Counted from the first letter of the stretch, positions 8,525 through 17,672 are shown. The stretch: DNA of 64,000 bases from Burkholderiales bacterium (GCA_016702555.1 JADJDV010000006.1:124001-188000), one strand, 5' to 3'. Notes: generated from the letters alone by a model not told the origin. Program-made: numbers and translations.

Positions 8525-9553
8525 ATGGCCAGTCACAAGGAACGCTTTGCCGACAAGATGGAACTGCCGCCGCCGACCGAGCAGCCCAACATCTATCCGC
8601 TGTCCTGGGAGCGCAAGACCCAGAAGCTGCAGGAGGTCTGGGAAGCCTCGCTGCGCGAGGCCTGGGAGCCCGAGCAACTGCCCTGGGACACGCTCGATGT
8701 CGACAGCTACACCTGGGAAGAGCGCGAGTCCATCGCCTACTGGTGGACCCTGCTGTCGGTGTTCGACGCCTCGGCGCCGCCCGTCTTTGCCGAAGCGCTG
8801 ATCAAGACCTACGAAGTGCACGAGGAAGACCCGGTGCGCAAGTGCTTCTTCTCGGTCACGCGCGACGAGCAGAACCACGAGATCATGTGCGGCCTGGCCA
8901 TCACCAGGCTGCTGGACCACCCCGATCCGCTGACCTACCAGCCCAAGACCGAACTCGGCAAGCGCCTGCAGAAGAACGCCAAGTGGCTGTACTTCAACGG
9001 CGGCCGCTACTGGACCGGCTACAAGCAGGCCGTGCCCAAGTACGACCTGGCGGTGCTGTTCAGCTCCTTCCTGATGGGCGAGATCGCCGCCGCCACCATC
9101 TTCAAGCAGATGTACGAGAACTCGCGCGAACCGCTGTTCAAGGAAGCCTTCAAGAACATCGGCCGCGACGAAGGCCGCCACATGGCCATCTGCATGGCGG
9201 TGATGGAGCGCGACTACCCGGGTCTGAAGGATGAGCACAAGGCCATCGTCACCAAGCAGATCCGCGCCGGCTACCTGTTCCTGTCCGCGGTGCTGTTCGA
9301 GCCGCCGATGGAGTTCTGGGACCTGCCGGCCGACTTCATCGACAACCAGCGCGAGGCCGAGGAGGTGGCGCGCGGCGCCGGCTTCGGCATCCCGAGCTAC
9401 GAGGCGAAGAAGGAGAACTGGAAGAACGCGATCATCAACCTGAAGAGCGTGCTGGACCGCTACAACATCCCGTTCCCGGCGATCCCCGAGGTCGGCATCA
9501 CCGGCCAGGAAGTCAGCGACATCGACATGGAAGACATCATTCCGGTGTTCTGA
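8525..9553 (+). CDS. R2-like di-iron oxygenase component, substrate unknown
   Basis: I do not recognise a named family. The 342-residue soluble protein shows the ligand spacing of R2/ferritin-like carboxylate di-iron enzymes. E90 or a neighbour is followed by E115-xx-H118 in RDEQNHE, then E186 (FLMGEIAAA) and E216-xx-H219 in RDEGRHM. The ATG follows a good AAGGAGA site. A 2Fe-2S/FAD reductase and a PaaX regulator lie directly downstream in the same operon, and the phenylacetyl-CoA epoxidase operon is divergent. This points to a two-component oxygenase acting on an aromatic or CoA-linked compound. It is often the kind of gene labelled ferritin-like or ribonucleotide reductase-like. Confidence 0.75.
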   Translation: MASHKERFADKMELPPPTEQPNIYPLSWERKTQKLQEVWEASLREAWEPEQLPWDTLDVDSYTWEERESIAYWWTLLSVFDASAPPVFAEALIKTYEVHEEDPVRKCFFSVTRDEQNHEIMCGLAITRLLDHPDPLTYQPKTELGKRLQKNAKWLYFNGGRYWTGYKQAVPKYDLAVLFSSFLMGEIAAATIFKQMYENSREPLFKEAFKNIGRDEGRHMAICMAVMERDYPGLKDEHKAIVTKQIRAGYLFLSAVLFEPPMEFWDLPADFIDNQREAEEVARGAGFGIPSYEAKKENWKNAIINLKSVLDRYNIPFPAIPEVGITGQEVSDIDMEDIIPVF

Positions 9554-9645
9554 TCAAGCGGGGAAACGGCAAGAATGGGGGCCGCGTGCCCCCGTTTTCG
9601 CCTTGTCTCGCCGCCACACCACCACCGATACCAGAGAGTCCTGAC

Positions 9646-10698
9646 ATGAGCCGAGTCACCATCCAGCCTTCGGGCAAATCCGTCGAATGCGCCAGCGGCG
9701 ACACCGTGCTGATGGCGCTGGAAAAGGCCGGCTACGCGCTGCCCAACAACTGCCGTGCCGGCGCCTGCGGCGAGTGCAAGGTCAAGGTGCTGTCGGGCCA
9801 GTACGACCAGGGCATGGTGCTTGACATGGCGCTGTCGCAGGACGAGCGCCGCCAGGGCTTTGGCCTGATGTGCATGGCCAAGCCCATTTCTGACGAGCTG
9901 GTGATCGAGTGGGGCACGGCCGACGCCAAGCCCAAGCTGTTCCCGCCGCGCGAGAACGCCTTGTTCGTGGTCACCGACAAGCGCCCGATTGCCGCGCGCG
10001 TGGTCGAACTGCGCCTGCGCCCGGTCGGCCAGCCGATCCGCTACTGGCCTGGCCAGTACGTCACCGTGGGCGACCCGCGCGCGGGCTATCCGGCGCGCGC
10101 TTATTCCATCAGCAATGCGCCGCGGCCCGATGGCGAACTGGTGCTGCAGGTGGCGCGCGCCGATGATGGCGCGACCAGCCAGTGGATTCACGACCAGCTG
10201 GCCGTCGGCGAGAGCCTGAAGATCAGCGGCGCCTACGGCACCTTCATCGGCGATCCGGCGGTCGACACGCCGGTGCTGTGCCTGGCCGCCGGCACCGGCC
10301 TGGCGCCGATCCTGTCGCTGGCCGAGGCGGCACTGCGGCGCGGTTTTCGCAAGCCGGTGATGATGTTGATGTCGGCGCGCACGCGCCAGGACGCCTACGC
10401 GCAGGGCCTGATGGCCTGGTGGCGCACCAAGCACCGCAACTTCGACTACAAGATCACGCTGACGCGCGAGCAGCACGAGGGTTTTCTGCACGGCCGCGTC
10501 GACGCCGTGCTGCCCAAACTGCTGCCCGATCTGTCCAGGCACACCGTCTTTGCCGCCGGCAGCCCCGAGTTCACCGCCTGCTGCGTCGAGACCTGCAAGC
10601 AACTCGGCGCGGGCGCGGACATGATCTACACCGAGGGTTTCTTCAGCGTGCAGAGCCCTGAGGTGGCCGCGCCCGAGCGCCTGTTGCCCACGCCGTGA
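9646..10698 (+). CDS. 2Fe-2S / FAD oxidoreductase, electron donor for the di-iron protein
   Basis: Domain order is N-terminal plant-type ferredoxin (CRAGACGECKVKVLSG, with the fourth Cys in GLMCMAKP), then an FAD domain (RAYSISNAP), then an NAD(P) domain (AAGTGLAPILSLAEA and the closing VFAAGSPEFTACC). This is the layout of reductases of phenol, toluene and benzoyl-CoA type oxygenases. About 350 residues. It lies 92 bases after the di-iron gene, and its stop overlaps the paaX start (GTGA). The inferred role is transferring electrons from NAD(P)H to the upstream di-iron component. Confidence 0.85.
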   Translation: MSRVTIQPSGKSVECASGDTVLMALEKAGYALPNNCRAGACGECKVKVLSGQYDQGMVLDMALSQDERRQGFGLMCMAKPISDELVIEWGTADAKPKLFPPRENALFVVTDKRPIAARVVELRLRPVGQPIRYWPGQYVTVGDPRAGYPARAYSISNAPRPDGELVLQVARADDGATSQWIHDQLAVGESLKISGAYGTFIGDPAVDTPVLCLAAGTGLAPILSLAEAALRRGFRKPVMMLMSARTRQDAYAQGLMAWWRTKHRNFDYKITLTREQHEGFLHGRVDAVLPKLLPDLSRHTVFAAGSPEFTACCVETCKQLGAGADMIYTEGFFSVQSPEVAAPERLLPTP

Positions 10699-11657
10699 CG
10701 CCCGCTGCGCCCACTGCCGCGGCGGCCGCGGTCGCCCGGCGCATCGAGGCATTCCGCCAGCAAAGCCGGGTGCGCGCGGGCTCGCTGATCCTGTCGCTGT
10801 TCGGCGATGCCGTGCTGCCGCGCGGCGGGCGCGCGTGGATCGGCAGCCTGATCCGCCTGCTCGAGCCGCTGGGCATCAACGAGCGGCTCACACGCACGGC
10901 GGTGTTCCGCCTGGCCAAGGACGGGTGGCTGCGCATCGAGCCGCACGGCCGGCGCGCCGACTACCTGCTGACGGCCGCCGGACAGCGCCGCTTCGAGGAA
11001 GCCTCGCGCAGCATCTACGCCAGCCAGCCGCGCACCTGGGACGGCCGCTGGCGCCTATTGCTGCTGGTGGGCGAGATCGATCCCAAGGCGCGCGAACCGC
11101 TGCGCCGCGCGCTGTTCTGGCAAGGTTTCGGCGCCATCGGCCCGAACTGCTTCGTCCACCCGAGCGCCGACCTGGGCGAAGTGCCGCACGCGCTGGCCGC
11201 TGACGGCCTGGCCGACAGCCAGCCGCACCTGATGCCGCTGCTGGCCAGCGATGCCCGCTACGGCCTCAGCGCCAACGACGCCGACCTGGTGCGCCGCGCC
11301 TGGAACCTGGACGCGCTGGCGCAGGCCTACACCGACTTTGAGGCGCTCTACCAGGACATCGCTGAAGCGCTGCACCCCGCCGAGGGCGCGCACGCCGCCC
11401 TCGGCGACGAGGAGGTCTTCTTGCTGCGCACCCTGCTCATCCACGACTGGCGCCGCCTGTTGCTGCGCGATCCCGGACTGCCCGACGTCCTGCTGCCACC
11501 GGATTGGCCCGGCCAGCGCGCGCGCCGGTTAACGCAAGGCCTTTATCACGCGCTGCTGGCGCCATCCGAGTGCCATCTGGATGCGCATCTGCACCTGGCC
11601 GACGGCACGCGCCTGCCGGTGGGGGTCGATCTGGGTGAGCGTTTTCGGGGTCGGTGA
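10695..11657 (+). CDS. paaX: PaaX-family transcriptional repressor
   Basis: The 320-residue protein has the PaaX winged-helix N-terminus (RVRAGSLILSLFGDAVLPRGG, GINERLTRTAVFRLAKDGWL) and the conserved WDGRWRLLLLVGE and LLIHDWRRLLLRDPGLPDVLLP segments. PaaX represses phenylacetate genes and responds to phenylacetyl-CoA. A GTG start overlaps the stop of the reductase gene, so the regulator is translationally coupled to the oxygenase pair. Targets may include its own operon and the divergent paaA promoter. Confidence 0.9.
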   Translation: MTPAAPTAAAAAVARRIEAFRQQSRVRAGSLILSLFGDAVLPRGGRAWIGSLIRLLEPLGINERLTRTAVFRLAKDGWLRIEPHGRRADYLLTAAGQRRFEEASRSIYASQPRTWDGRWRLLLLVGEIDPKAREPLRRALFWQGFGAIGPNCFVHPSADLGEVPHALAADGLADSQPHLMPLLASDARYGLSANDADLVRRAWNLDALAQAYTDFEALYQDIAEALHPAEGAHAALGDEEVFLLRTLLIHDWRRLLLRDPGLPDVLLPPDWPGQRARRLTQGLYHALLAPSECHLDAHLHLADGTRLPVGVDLGERFRGR

Positions 11658-11709
11658 GCAGCGCTCATACGCCATCACCGCCGTCGGCGCGGGAATAGCG
11701 AAGACGGAA

Positions 11710-12663
11710 TCAGCCGCTGGCCTCCACCGTGAAGCCACGCCCACGCTCGCGCCCCAGCGCGTGCAGAACCTGGGGCAGAGCTTCCTGCAAGCCGGTGTCC
11801 AGACGGTGCGGCGGGTTGACCACGAACATGCCGCTGGCCAGCAGGCCGGGTCGGGGCACCGGCTGGCCCGTCGCCCGGGCGCTGGCGGCGCTACCCGCCG
11901 CCAGCGGCGCGGCGCCGATCGACAGCGTGGCGTGCAGCCAGCCGCGTCCGGCCTGGTTCGCCAGCGTCTTCAGCCGGCGCGGCAGCGCGTGCGCCTCGGG
12001 GCGCGGGATGATCGGGTACCAGATCAGGTACACACCGGTGGCAAAGCGCTTCAGGCTGTCCTGCAGCGCGGCCGCAACGCGTGCGTAGTCGCTCTTGATT
12101 TCATAGCTGGGATCGATCAGCACCAGCGCGCGGCGCGAGCCGCCAGCGCTGGCGGGTGGCGGCAGCAGCGCCTTCAGCGCCTCGAAGCCGTCCTGCCGCG
12201 CCACGCCGACCTGGCGGCCGGCGTTCAACTGCGCCACGTGGGCTTCCAGCGCCTGGGCGTCGGTCGGATGCAACTCGAACAGGCGCAGCCGGTCGTGCAC
12301 GGGCGGGCGCGCCGGCTCGCTCATCAGCGCATGCATCAGCAAGGGCGAGCCCGGGTAGACGCGCGCGACCGCCGCGCCGCCAGCATTGAAGCTGGCGATC
12401 AGGCGCAGATAGTCGGCCAGCGCCGGTGCGGTGGCGGGATCGGCGGCGTCGATGGCCTGCAGGCGCGCGATGCCGGCCAGCGCCTCGCCCGAGGTCTGCG
12501 CCGCGCCACCGTCGAGCCGGTAGATGCCGGCGCCGGCGTGGGTGTCGATCAGGGTCAGCGGCGCGTCCTTGCGCATCAGGTGGCGCAGCGTGGCGACCAG
12601 CGTGATGTGCTTGAGCACGTCGGCGTGGTTGCCGGCGTGAAAGGCATGGCGGTAGCTGAACAT
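11710..12663 (-). CDS. rlmJ: 23S rRNA (adenine2030-N6)-methyltransferase RlmJ
   Basis: Family hallmarks are the start MFSYRHAFHAGNHADVLKH, the SAM site LIDTHAGAGIYRL, the YPGSPLL segment and the catalytic-type motif LVLIDPSYEIKSDY. The C-terminal half contains GVYLIWYPII and SGMFVVNPPHRLD. RlmJ methylates A2030 of 23S rRNA. Length 317 residues is slightly above E. coli RlmJ. It converges with paaX and is divergent from rplM. Confidence 0.93.
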   Translation of the reverse strand: MFSYRHAFHAGNHADVLKHITLVATLRHLMRKDAPLTLIDTHAGAGIYRLDGGAAQTSGEALAGIARLQAIDAADPATAPALADYLRLIASFNAGGAAVARVYPGSPLLMHALMSEPARPPVHDRLRLFELHPTDAQALEAHVAQLNAGRQVGVARQDGFEALKALLPPPASAGGSRRALVLIDPSYEIKSDYARVAAALQDSLKRFATGVYLIWYPIIPRPEAHALPRRLKTLANQAGRGWLHATLSIGAAPLAAGSAASARATGQPVPRPGLLASGMFVVNPPHRLDTGLQEALPQVLHALGRERGRGFTVEASG

Positions 12664-12720
12664 GCGGCCATGGTAACCGCGGCCGGCACGGTGCCGTCAT
12701 GGTGGCGGCTGAGGTCGCGC

Positions 12721-12750
12721 TTGCGGCCCGAGTCCATAAAACGATACAAT
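12721..12750 (+). promoter_or_regulatory. Candidate promoter for rplM-rpsI
   Basis: TTGCGG (12721-12726) and TACAAT (12745-12750) are separated by 18 bases. They lead into a leader of about 120 bases before rplM, a region shared with the divergent rlmJ. Confidence 0.5.
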
Positions 12751-12877
12751 CGCGGGCTTTGCAGCGCTTACAGTGGCTCCGCGGCAAAAAATAATCTCCA
12801 CCTAAGAGGCTCCCGGCACAAGAGGAGCACCGACCGTGGAAAAGAGCCCGCCAAACCATCCTTTATCAGGAAAACTC

Positions 12878-13306
12878 ATGAAAACGTTCAGCGCAAAACC
12901 CGCTGACGTGACGCACGAGTGGTTTGTGATTGACGCCACCGACAAGGTGCTCGGACGGGTAGCCAGCGAAGTTGCCCTCCGTCTGCGCGGCAAGCACAAA
13001 GCCATTTACACGCCTCACGTCGATACCGGCGACTACATCGTGGTCGTCAACGCCGCCAAGCTCCGCGTCACCGGCGCGAAAGAGATCGACAAGAAGTATT
13101 ACCGCCACACGGGTTACCCCGGCGGCATCCGCGAAACCAACTTCCGCGACCTGCAGGCCAAGCACCCCGGCCGCGCGCTGGAGAAAGCCGTCAAGGGCAT
13201 GCTGCCCAAGGGCCCGCTCGGTTACGCGATGATCAAGAAGCTGAAGGTCTACGGTGGCGGCGAGCACCCGCACACCGCCCAGCAGCCCAAGGCGCTTGAG
13301 ATTTAA
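12878..13306 (+). CDS. rplM: 50S ribosomal protein L13
   Basis: The 142-residue protein MKTFSAKPADVTHEWFVIDA, followed by GRVASEVALRLRGKHK, KYYRHTGYPGG, GMLPKGPLG and VYGGGEHPH, is L13 of the large subunit. The ATG at 12878 is chosen over upstream in-frame codons because it gives the standard N-terminus and has an AGGAA site just before it. It forms a two-gene operon with rpsI, 12 bases downstream. Confidence 0.97.
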   Translation: MKTFSAKPADVTHEWFVIDATDKVLGRVASEVALRLRGKHKAIYTPHVDTGDYIVVVNAAKLRVTGAKEIDKKYYRHTGYPGGIRETNFRDLQAKHPGRALEKAVKGMLPKGPLGYAMIKKLKVYGGGEHPHTAQQPKALEI

Positions 13307-13318
13307 GGAGCCGCGCAA

Positions 13319-13711
13319 ATGATTGGTGATTGGAACAATGGCACCGGCCGTCGCAAGTCCAGCGTCGCCCGCGTGTTTCTGAAAAAAGGCTCCGGCAAGA
13401 TCACGGTCAACGGCAAGCCGATCGAAGAATTCTTCGGCCGCCAGACCTCGATCATGATCTGCAAGCAGCCGCTGGTGCTGACCGACAACGTCGAGGCTTT
13501 CGACGTGCTGGTCAACGTGCATGGCGGTGGCGAATCCGGCCAGGCCGGCGCGGTGCGCCACGGCATCACGCGCGCGCTGATCGACTACGACGCCGACCTG
13601 AAGCCGCAGCTGTCGGCCGCCGGCTTCGTCACGCGCGATGCGCGCGAGGTCGAGCGCAAGAAAGTTGGCCTGCACTCCGCGCGCCGCCGCAAGCAGTTCA
13701 GCAAGCGCTGA
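13319..13711 (+). CDS. rpsI: 30S ribosomal protein S9
   Basis: Typical S9 features are GTGRRKSSVARVFL, GSGKITVNGKPIEEFF, GGGESGQAGAVRHGITRAL and the basic tail ending RRRKQFSKR that reaches the decoding centre. 130 residues. An AAGGAG site overlaps the end of rplM. A strong hairpin terminator follows. Confidence 0.97.
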   Translation: MIGDWNNGTGRRKSSVARVFLKKGSGKITVNGKPIEEFFGRQTSIMICKQPLVLTDNVEAFDVLVNVHGGGESGQAGAVRHGITRALIDYDADLKPQLSAAGFVTRDAREVERKKVGLHSARRRKQFSKR

Positions 13712-13731
13712 TCGTCCTCGCGATCCGCCCC

Positions 13732-13769
13732 AAAAACCGCGCGGCTGGTGTCAGCTGGCGCGGTTTTTT
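13732..13769 (+). terminator. Rho-independent terminator after rpsI
   Basis: AAAAACCGCGC pairs with GCGCGGTTTTTT around a 16-base loop that can itself pair (GGCTG/CAGCT). The T-run follows directly. Confidence 0.85.
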
Positions 13770-13838
13770 CATGGCCGCGGGTGCCGCGGCCGCGCGCAGC
13801 GTGGTAAAAGCGGGCCAGTGAATCAAGGAGTCATGCAG

Positions 13839-14279
13839 ATGCTGGGCATCAAGAGACAGTTGGGCGTCCGCAGCACCATCGGCGCAGGCATGCGCGTGAA
13901 CGGCGATTGCAGCTTCCAGGACGGCTTGCAGATCGACGGCACCGTGCTCGGCAACGTCACGGCCGAATCCGGCCAGCCGAGCGTGCTGGTGATCGGCGAG
14001 GCCGGCCGGGTCGAGGGCGCGATCAGCGCCGACCACGTGGTGATCGGCGGCACCGTGATCGGCCCGGTGCTGGCGCGTGAGGCGCTGGAGCTGCAGTCCA
14101 AGGCCCAGGTGCAGGGCGACGTGCGCTACAAGTCGCTGGAAATGCAGCAGGGCGCGGTGATCGCCGGCCAGTTGCAGCCGCAGATGACACCGCCGCCGGC
14201 CGAGGCCATGCCGGCTGCGCCCGCTGCGGTGGTCGAGCCGACGCTGCGCGAGCCGACCCTGGATCCGGACCGCCACTGA
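13839..14279 (+). CDS. Bactofilin (polymer-forming cytoskeletal protein)
   Basis: The central beta-helix repeat region is typical of bactofilins: TIGAGMRVNGDCSFQDGLQI, DGTVLGNVTAESG, VEGAISADHVVIGGTVIGPV and QGDVRYKSLEMQQGAVIAGQ. Such proteins polymerise without nucleotides and scaffold cell-wall or stalk enzymes. A proline/alanine-rich tail follows. The ATG at 13839 is preferred because AAGGAG lies 8 bases upstream; ATG 13833 would be too close. About 146 residues. Confidence 0.88.
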   Translation: MLGIKRQLGVRSTIGAGMRVNGDCSFQDGLQIDGTVLGNVTAESGQPSVLVIGEAGRVEGAISADHVVIGGTVIGPVLAREALELQSKAQVQGDVRYKSLEMQQGAVIAGQLQPQMTPPPAEAMPAAPAAVVEPTLREPTLDPDRH

Positions 14280-14344
14280 AGCGAAAATCCGACCAAATCA
14301 GTATACTATCCGCTGTTTCAGCCTATTTGACCGCAGGAGCCGCC

Positions 14345-14725
14345 ATGAGCGCCGTTGCCCAGGAAATCCAGACCCCCACCGCCATGCCCGATCCGATCCT
14401 CTTCAGCGAAAGCGCTGCCGGCAAGGTGGCCGAACTGATCGCCGAGGAAGGCAACCCCGATCTGAAGCTGCGCGTGTTCGTGCAGGGCGGCGGCTGCTCG
14501 GGCTTCCAGTACGGCTTCACCTTCGACGAGGTGGCCAACGACGACGACACGGTGATGGTCAAGAACGGCGTTTCGCTGCTGATCGACGCCATGAGTTACC
14601 AGTATCTGGTGGGCGCCGAGATTGACTACAAGGAAGATCTGCAGGGCGCGCAGTTCGTCATCAAGAACCCGAATGCCGAAACCACCTGTGGCTGCGGTTC
14701 TTCGTTCGCCGTGACCGACGATTAA
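14345..14725 (+). CDS. erpA: Iron-sulfur cluster insertion protein ErpA
   Basis: An A-type Fe-S carrier with the three conserved cysteines, one in QGGGCSGFQYGF and two in TTCGCGSSF near the C-terminus. ErpA delivers Fe-S clusters to client enzymes, for example in respiration and isoprenoid synthesis. The start MSAVAQEIQT follows a GCAGGAG site. 126 residues. A long perfect hairpin ends the unit. Confidence 0.95.
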   Translation: MSAVAQEIQTPTAMPDPILFSESAAGKVAELIAEEGNPDLKLRVFVQGGGCSGFQYGFTFDEVANDDDTVMVKNGVSLLIDAMSYQYLVGAEIDYKEDLQGAQFVIKNPNAETTCGCGSSFAVTDD

Positions 14726-14740
14726 GCGGCGCGCACCAGC

Positions 14741-14780
14741 CACCATGCAAAAGGGCGCCGAGGCGCCCTTTTGCATGGTG
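14741..14780. terminator. Perfect 19-bp hairpin after erpA, likely bidirectional terminator
   Basis: CACCATGCAAAAGGGCGCC is followed by a 2-base loop and its exact reverse complement. The stem contains A- and T-tracts on both sides, so it can end transcripts from erpA and from the opposing peptidase gene. Confidence 0.8.
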
Positions 14781-14812
14781 GCTGATCCGATTCAGGCCGA
14801 AGTCTCCTAAAC

Positions 14813-14888
14813 CGTCATCCCCGCGCAGGCGGGGATCCAGGCCCCGAGCCAGCGCTGTCGCTGGATTCCCGCTTTCGCGGGAATGACG
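14813..14888. repeat. Compound GTCATTCCCGC-type palindromic repeat
   Basis: Two hairpin units lie side by side. CGTCATCCCCGC with GCGGGGATCCAG is followed by CTGGATTCCCGC with GCGGGAATGACG, so the whole block is also an inverted repeat. It lies between the convergent erpA and M23 peptidase genes. Confidence 0.75.
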
Positions 14889-14905
14889 ATCAACCGGAAA
14901 CGGGT

Positions 14906-16258
14906 TTACTCGAAGCTCACCCGCGTGATCTCACTGGCGCTGGCCAACTGCAGCTTCATGCCCGAGGCCAGCCTGGCGAAAGCCGCCTTGCCGCCCGGTG
15001 ACACGGGCACGTACTCGCGCTGCTCGGCCAGCACCTCGGCCGGGTCCTGCGGCGCGTTGTTGATGCGGAACTCGAAGTGCAGGTGCGGGCCGGTGGACAC
15101 GCCGGTGGAGCCGACGGCGCCGATGGTTTCGCCCTGCATCACGTTGTCGCCCACCTTGACGTCGATGCGCGACAGGTGCGCGTACAGCGTCGATTCCTTG
15201 GCGTTGCGGTGCTTGATCTGGATCACGTTGCCGTAGCCGCTTTGCACGCCAGCGAACTCGACCTGGCCGTCGCCAACGGTGCGCACCGGTGTGCCGGTGG
15301 GCGCGGCGTAGTCGACGCCGCTGTGCTCGCGGCCGTAGCCGTACACCGGGTGCGTGCGCATGCCGAAGCCGCTGGTGATGCGCGACATTTCCACCGGCGT
15401 CAGCAGGTAGGCCTTGCGCAGGCTCTGGCCGTCGAACGAGTAGTAGCTGCCCTTGGGTGCGCCCGCTTCCTGGAACCAGATCGCCTGGTGCGTCTTGCCG
15501 CGGTTGACCACTTCGGCGCTGAGCACGCGGCCGGCGCGCATCGGCTCGCCGTCGGCGGCCAGCGTCTCATAGACGATCGAGAAGCGGTCGCCGCGCCGCA
15601 GGCCGCGGTGGAAATCGACGCTGGAGTCGAAAATCTCGACCAGCTGCTTGCTCACGCTGTCCGGCACGTTGGCCTGGTCCATGGCGGCGTACAGCGTGCC
15701 GGCGATGACGCCACTGGCCAGGCGCTGCGTGGCCTCCAGCGGCACGGCATCGATGCGGGCGGTGAAGCCGTCAGCGCCGCGCTCGACCACCAGACGCTTG
15801 GCCTGCTCGTCGTCGTCCTTGTCGATCCAGCGGGTGCTGAGCTGCAGCAGTTCGTGACGGTCGTTGGCTTCCGCGCGCACCGCGCGCAGTGCCTTGCCGA
15901 ACAGCGCCTGGCGCGCCGTCGCGTTCTGGCGCAAAAAGGCCGCCGCGGCCGGATCGGCCAGACCGAGCCGCGTCAGCAGCGCTTCCGGCGTGTCCGCGTT
16001 GCGCGTGGTTTCGCTGCGGTACAGCGTGAATGAATGGGTGTCGAGCGCCTCGAGCTGCAGGCCCAGGGCACCGGGTTCGACCGCTTCCGAGATCAGGCGC
16101 AGCGGCTCGGTCGGTGCCACCGGCGCCAGCGAGGCCACGGCAAACGCGCCGCCGCCAGCGCCCAGCAGCAGGGCCGCGATCGCGGCGGTGATGCGCCGGG
16201 GATGGCGGTGAATGAAATCGGCAACGGCGAGACCGGAGGAAATCAGTGTTTGCTTCAC
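14906..16258 (-). CDS. M23-family murein endopeptidase (MepM-like)
   Basis: The 450-residue protein has an N-terminal membrane anchor (ITAAIAALLLGAGGGAFAVA) and a long middle domain with an OapA/LysM-like region. The C-terminal LytM zinc peptidase domain has its first ligand set in GMRTHPVYGYGREHSGVDYA (H, D) and the HxH in GPHLHFEF. It would cleave peptide crosslinks in peptidoglycan in the periplasm. The ATG follows about 170 bases of intergenic DNA shared with divergent tyrS. Active-site residues are all present. Confidence 0.9.
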   Translation of the reverse strand: MKQTLISSGLAVADFIHRHPRRITAAIAALLLGAGGGAFAVASLAPVAPTEPLRLISEAVEPGALGLQLEALDTHSFTLYRSETTRNADTPEALLTRLGLADPAAAAFLRQNATARQALFGKALRAVRAEANDRHELLQLSTRWIDKDDDEQAKRLVVERGADGFTARIDAVPLEATQRLASGVIAGTLYAAMDQANVPDSVSKQLVEIFDSSVDFHRGLRRGDRFSIVYETLAADGEPMRAGRVLSAEVVNRGKTHQAIWFQEAGAPKGSYYSFDGQSLRKAYLLTPVEMSRITSGFGMRTHPVYGYGREHSGVDYAAPTGTPVRTVGDGQVEFAGVQSGYGNVIQIKHRNAKESTLYAHLSRIDVKVGDNVMQGETIGAVGSTGVSTGPHLHFEFRINNAPQDPAEVLAEQREYVPVSPGGKAAFARLASGMKLQLASASEITRVSFE

Positions 16259-16427
16259 GCGGGGTGGTTCCGGGATTGTTCTGTGTTCTGGTCTGGATGG
16301 GCAGCCGCGTGCGACTGTCGGTGTCCGCTGGGGCCCAGTGCCGGCGCTCGCGCGAAGGCAGGCCCTTAAAATTGCGACCCGAACGAGTATATCGCCGTAG
16401 GCAGCGTCCTACAACCAAGAAGCCCTG

Positions 16428-17672
16428 ATGTCTGACGCCAAGATTACAAATCCGACTGTTTCCGATCGTGTCCGCGAAGCCATGGCCATTTCGCTGCGCG
16501 GGTGTGAAGAATTGCTGCCGCAGGACGACTGGCTGAAGAAACTGGCCCGCTCCGAGGCCAGCGGCCAGCCGCTGCGCATCAAGCTGGGGCTGGACCCGAC
16601 CGCGCCCGACATCCACATCGGCCACACCGTGGTGCTGAACAAGATGCGGCAGTTGCAGGACCTGGGGCATCAGGTGATCTTCCTGATCGGCGACTTCACC
16701 AGCCTGATCGGCGACCCGTCGGGCCGCAACAGCACCCGCCCGCCCCTGAGCGCCGAGCAGATCCGCGCCAACGCCGAGACCTACAAGGCGCAGGCCTTCA
16801 AGGTGCTCGACCCGGCCCGCACCGAGCTGCGCTACAACAGCGAATGGTCCGACGCGTTGGGCGCGCGCGGCATGATCCAGCTGGCCGCGCGCTACACCGT
16901 GGCGCGCATGATGGAGCGCAACGACTTCGCCGAGCGCTTCCGCGCCGGCACGCCGATCAGCGTGCACGAATTCCTCTACCCGCTGATGCAGGGCTATGAC
17001 TCGGTCGCGCTCAAGTCCGACATCGAGCTCGGCGGCACCGACCAGAAGTTCAACCTGCTGGTGGGCCGCCACCTGCAGCAGGAGTACGGCCAGGAGCCGC
17101 AGTGCATCCTGACCATGCCGCTGCTCGAAGGCACCGACGGTGTCGAGAAGATGTCCAAGAGCAAGGGCAACTACATCGGCATCACCGAAGACGCCAACAC
17201 CATGTTCGCCAAGGTGCTGTCGATCAGCGACGAGCTGATGTGGCGCTGGTACACGCTGCTGTCGTTCCGCTCCATCGCCGAGATCGAAGCGCTGCAGGTC
17301 GAGGTCGCCGCCGGCCGCAACCCCAAGGACGCCAAGGTCATGCTGGCCAAGGAAATCACCGCGCGCTTCCACTCGGCGGCGGCGGCCGATGCGGCCGAGG
17401 CGGACTTCATCCACCGCAGCAAGGGCGGCGTGCCCGACGAAATTCCCGAGATTTCGCTGCCCGCCGGCGTCGATGGCGCGCTCGGCATCGGCCTGGTGCT
17501 CAAGCAGTCCGGCCTGGCGCCCTCCACCAGCGAAGCCAACCGCCTGATCGACGGCGGTGGCGTACGCGTCGACTCCAGCGTGGTCAGCGACAAGGGCCTG
17601 AAACTGAAAGCGGGCACTTACGTCGTTCAGGTCGGCAAGCGCAAGTTTGCGCGTGTGACGCTGGGCAGCTGA
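16428..17672 (+). CDS. tyrS: Tyrosyl-tRNA synthetase
   Basis: A class I synthetase charging tRNA-Tyr. The HIGH motif is at residues 63-66 (DIHIGHTVVLN), GDFTSLIGDPSGRN follows, and EKMSKSKGNYIG carries KMSKS. A C-terminal S4 RNA-binding domain starts near STSEANRLIDGGGVRVD. The 414-residue length and the ALGARGMIQLAARYTVARMM region fit the TyrZ-like type found in betaproteobacteria. Confidence 0.96.
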   Translation: MSDAKITNPTVSDRVREAMAISLRGCEELLPQDDWLKKLARSEASGQPLRIKLGLDPTAPDIHIGHTVVLNKMRQLQDLGHQVIFLIGDFTSLIGDPSGRNSTRPPLSAEQIRANAETYKAQAFKVLDPARTELRYNSEWSDALGARGMIQLAARYTVARMMERNDFAERFRAGTPISVHEFLYPLMQGYDSVALKSDIELGGTDQKFNLLVGRHLQQEYGQEPQCILTMPLLEGTDGVEKMSKSKGNYIGITEDANTMFAKVLSISDELMWRWYTLLSFRSIAEIEALQVEVAAGRNPKDAKVMLAKEITARFHSAAAADAAEADFIHRSKGGVPDEIPEISLPAGVDGALGIGLVLKQSGLAPSTSEANRLIDGGGVRVDSSVVSDKGLKLKAGTYVVQVGKRKFARVTLGS

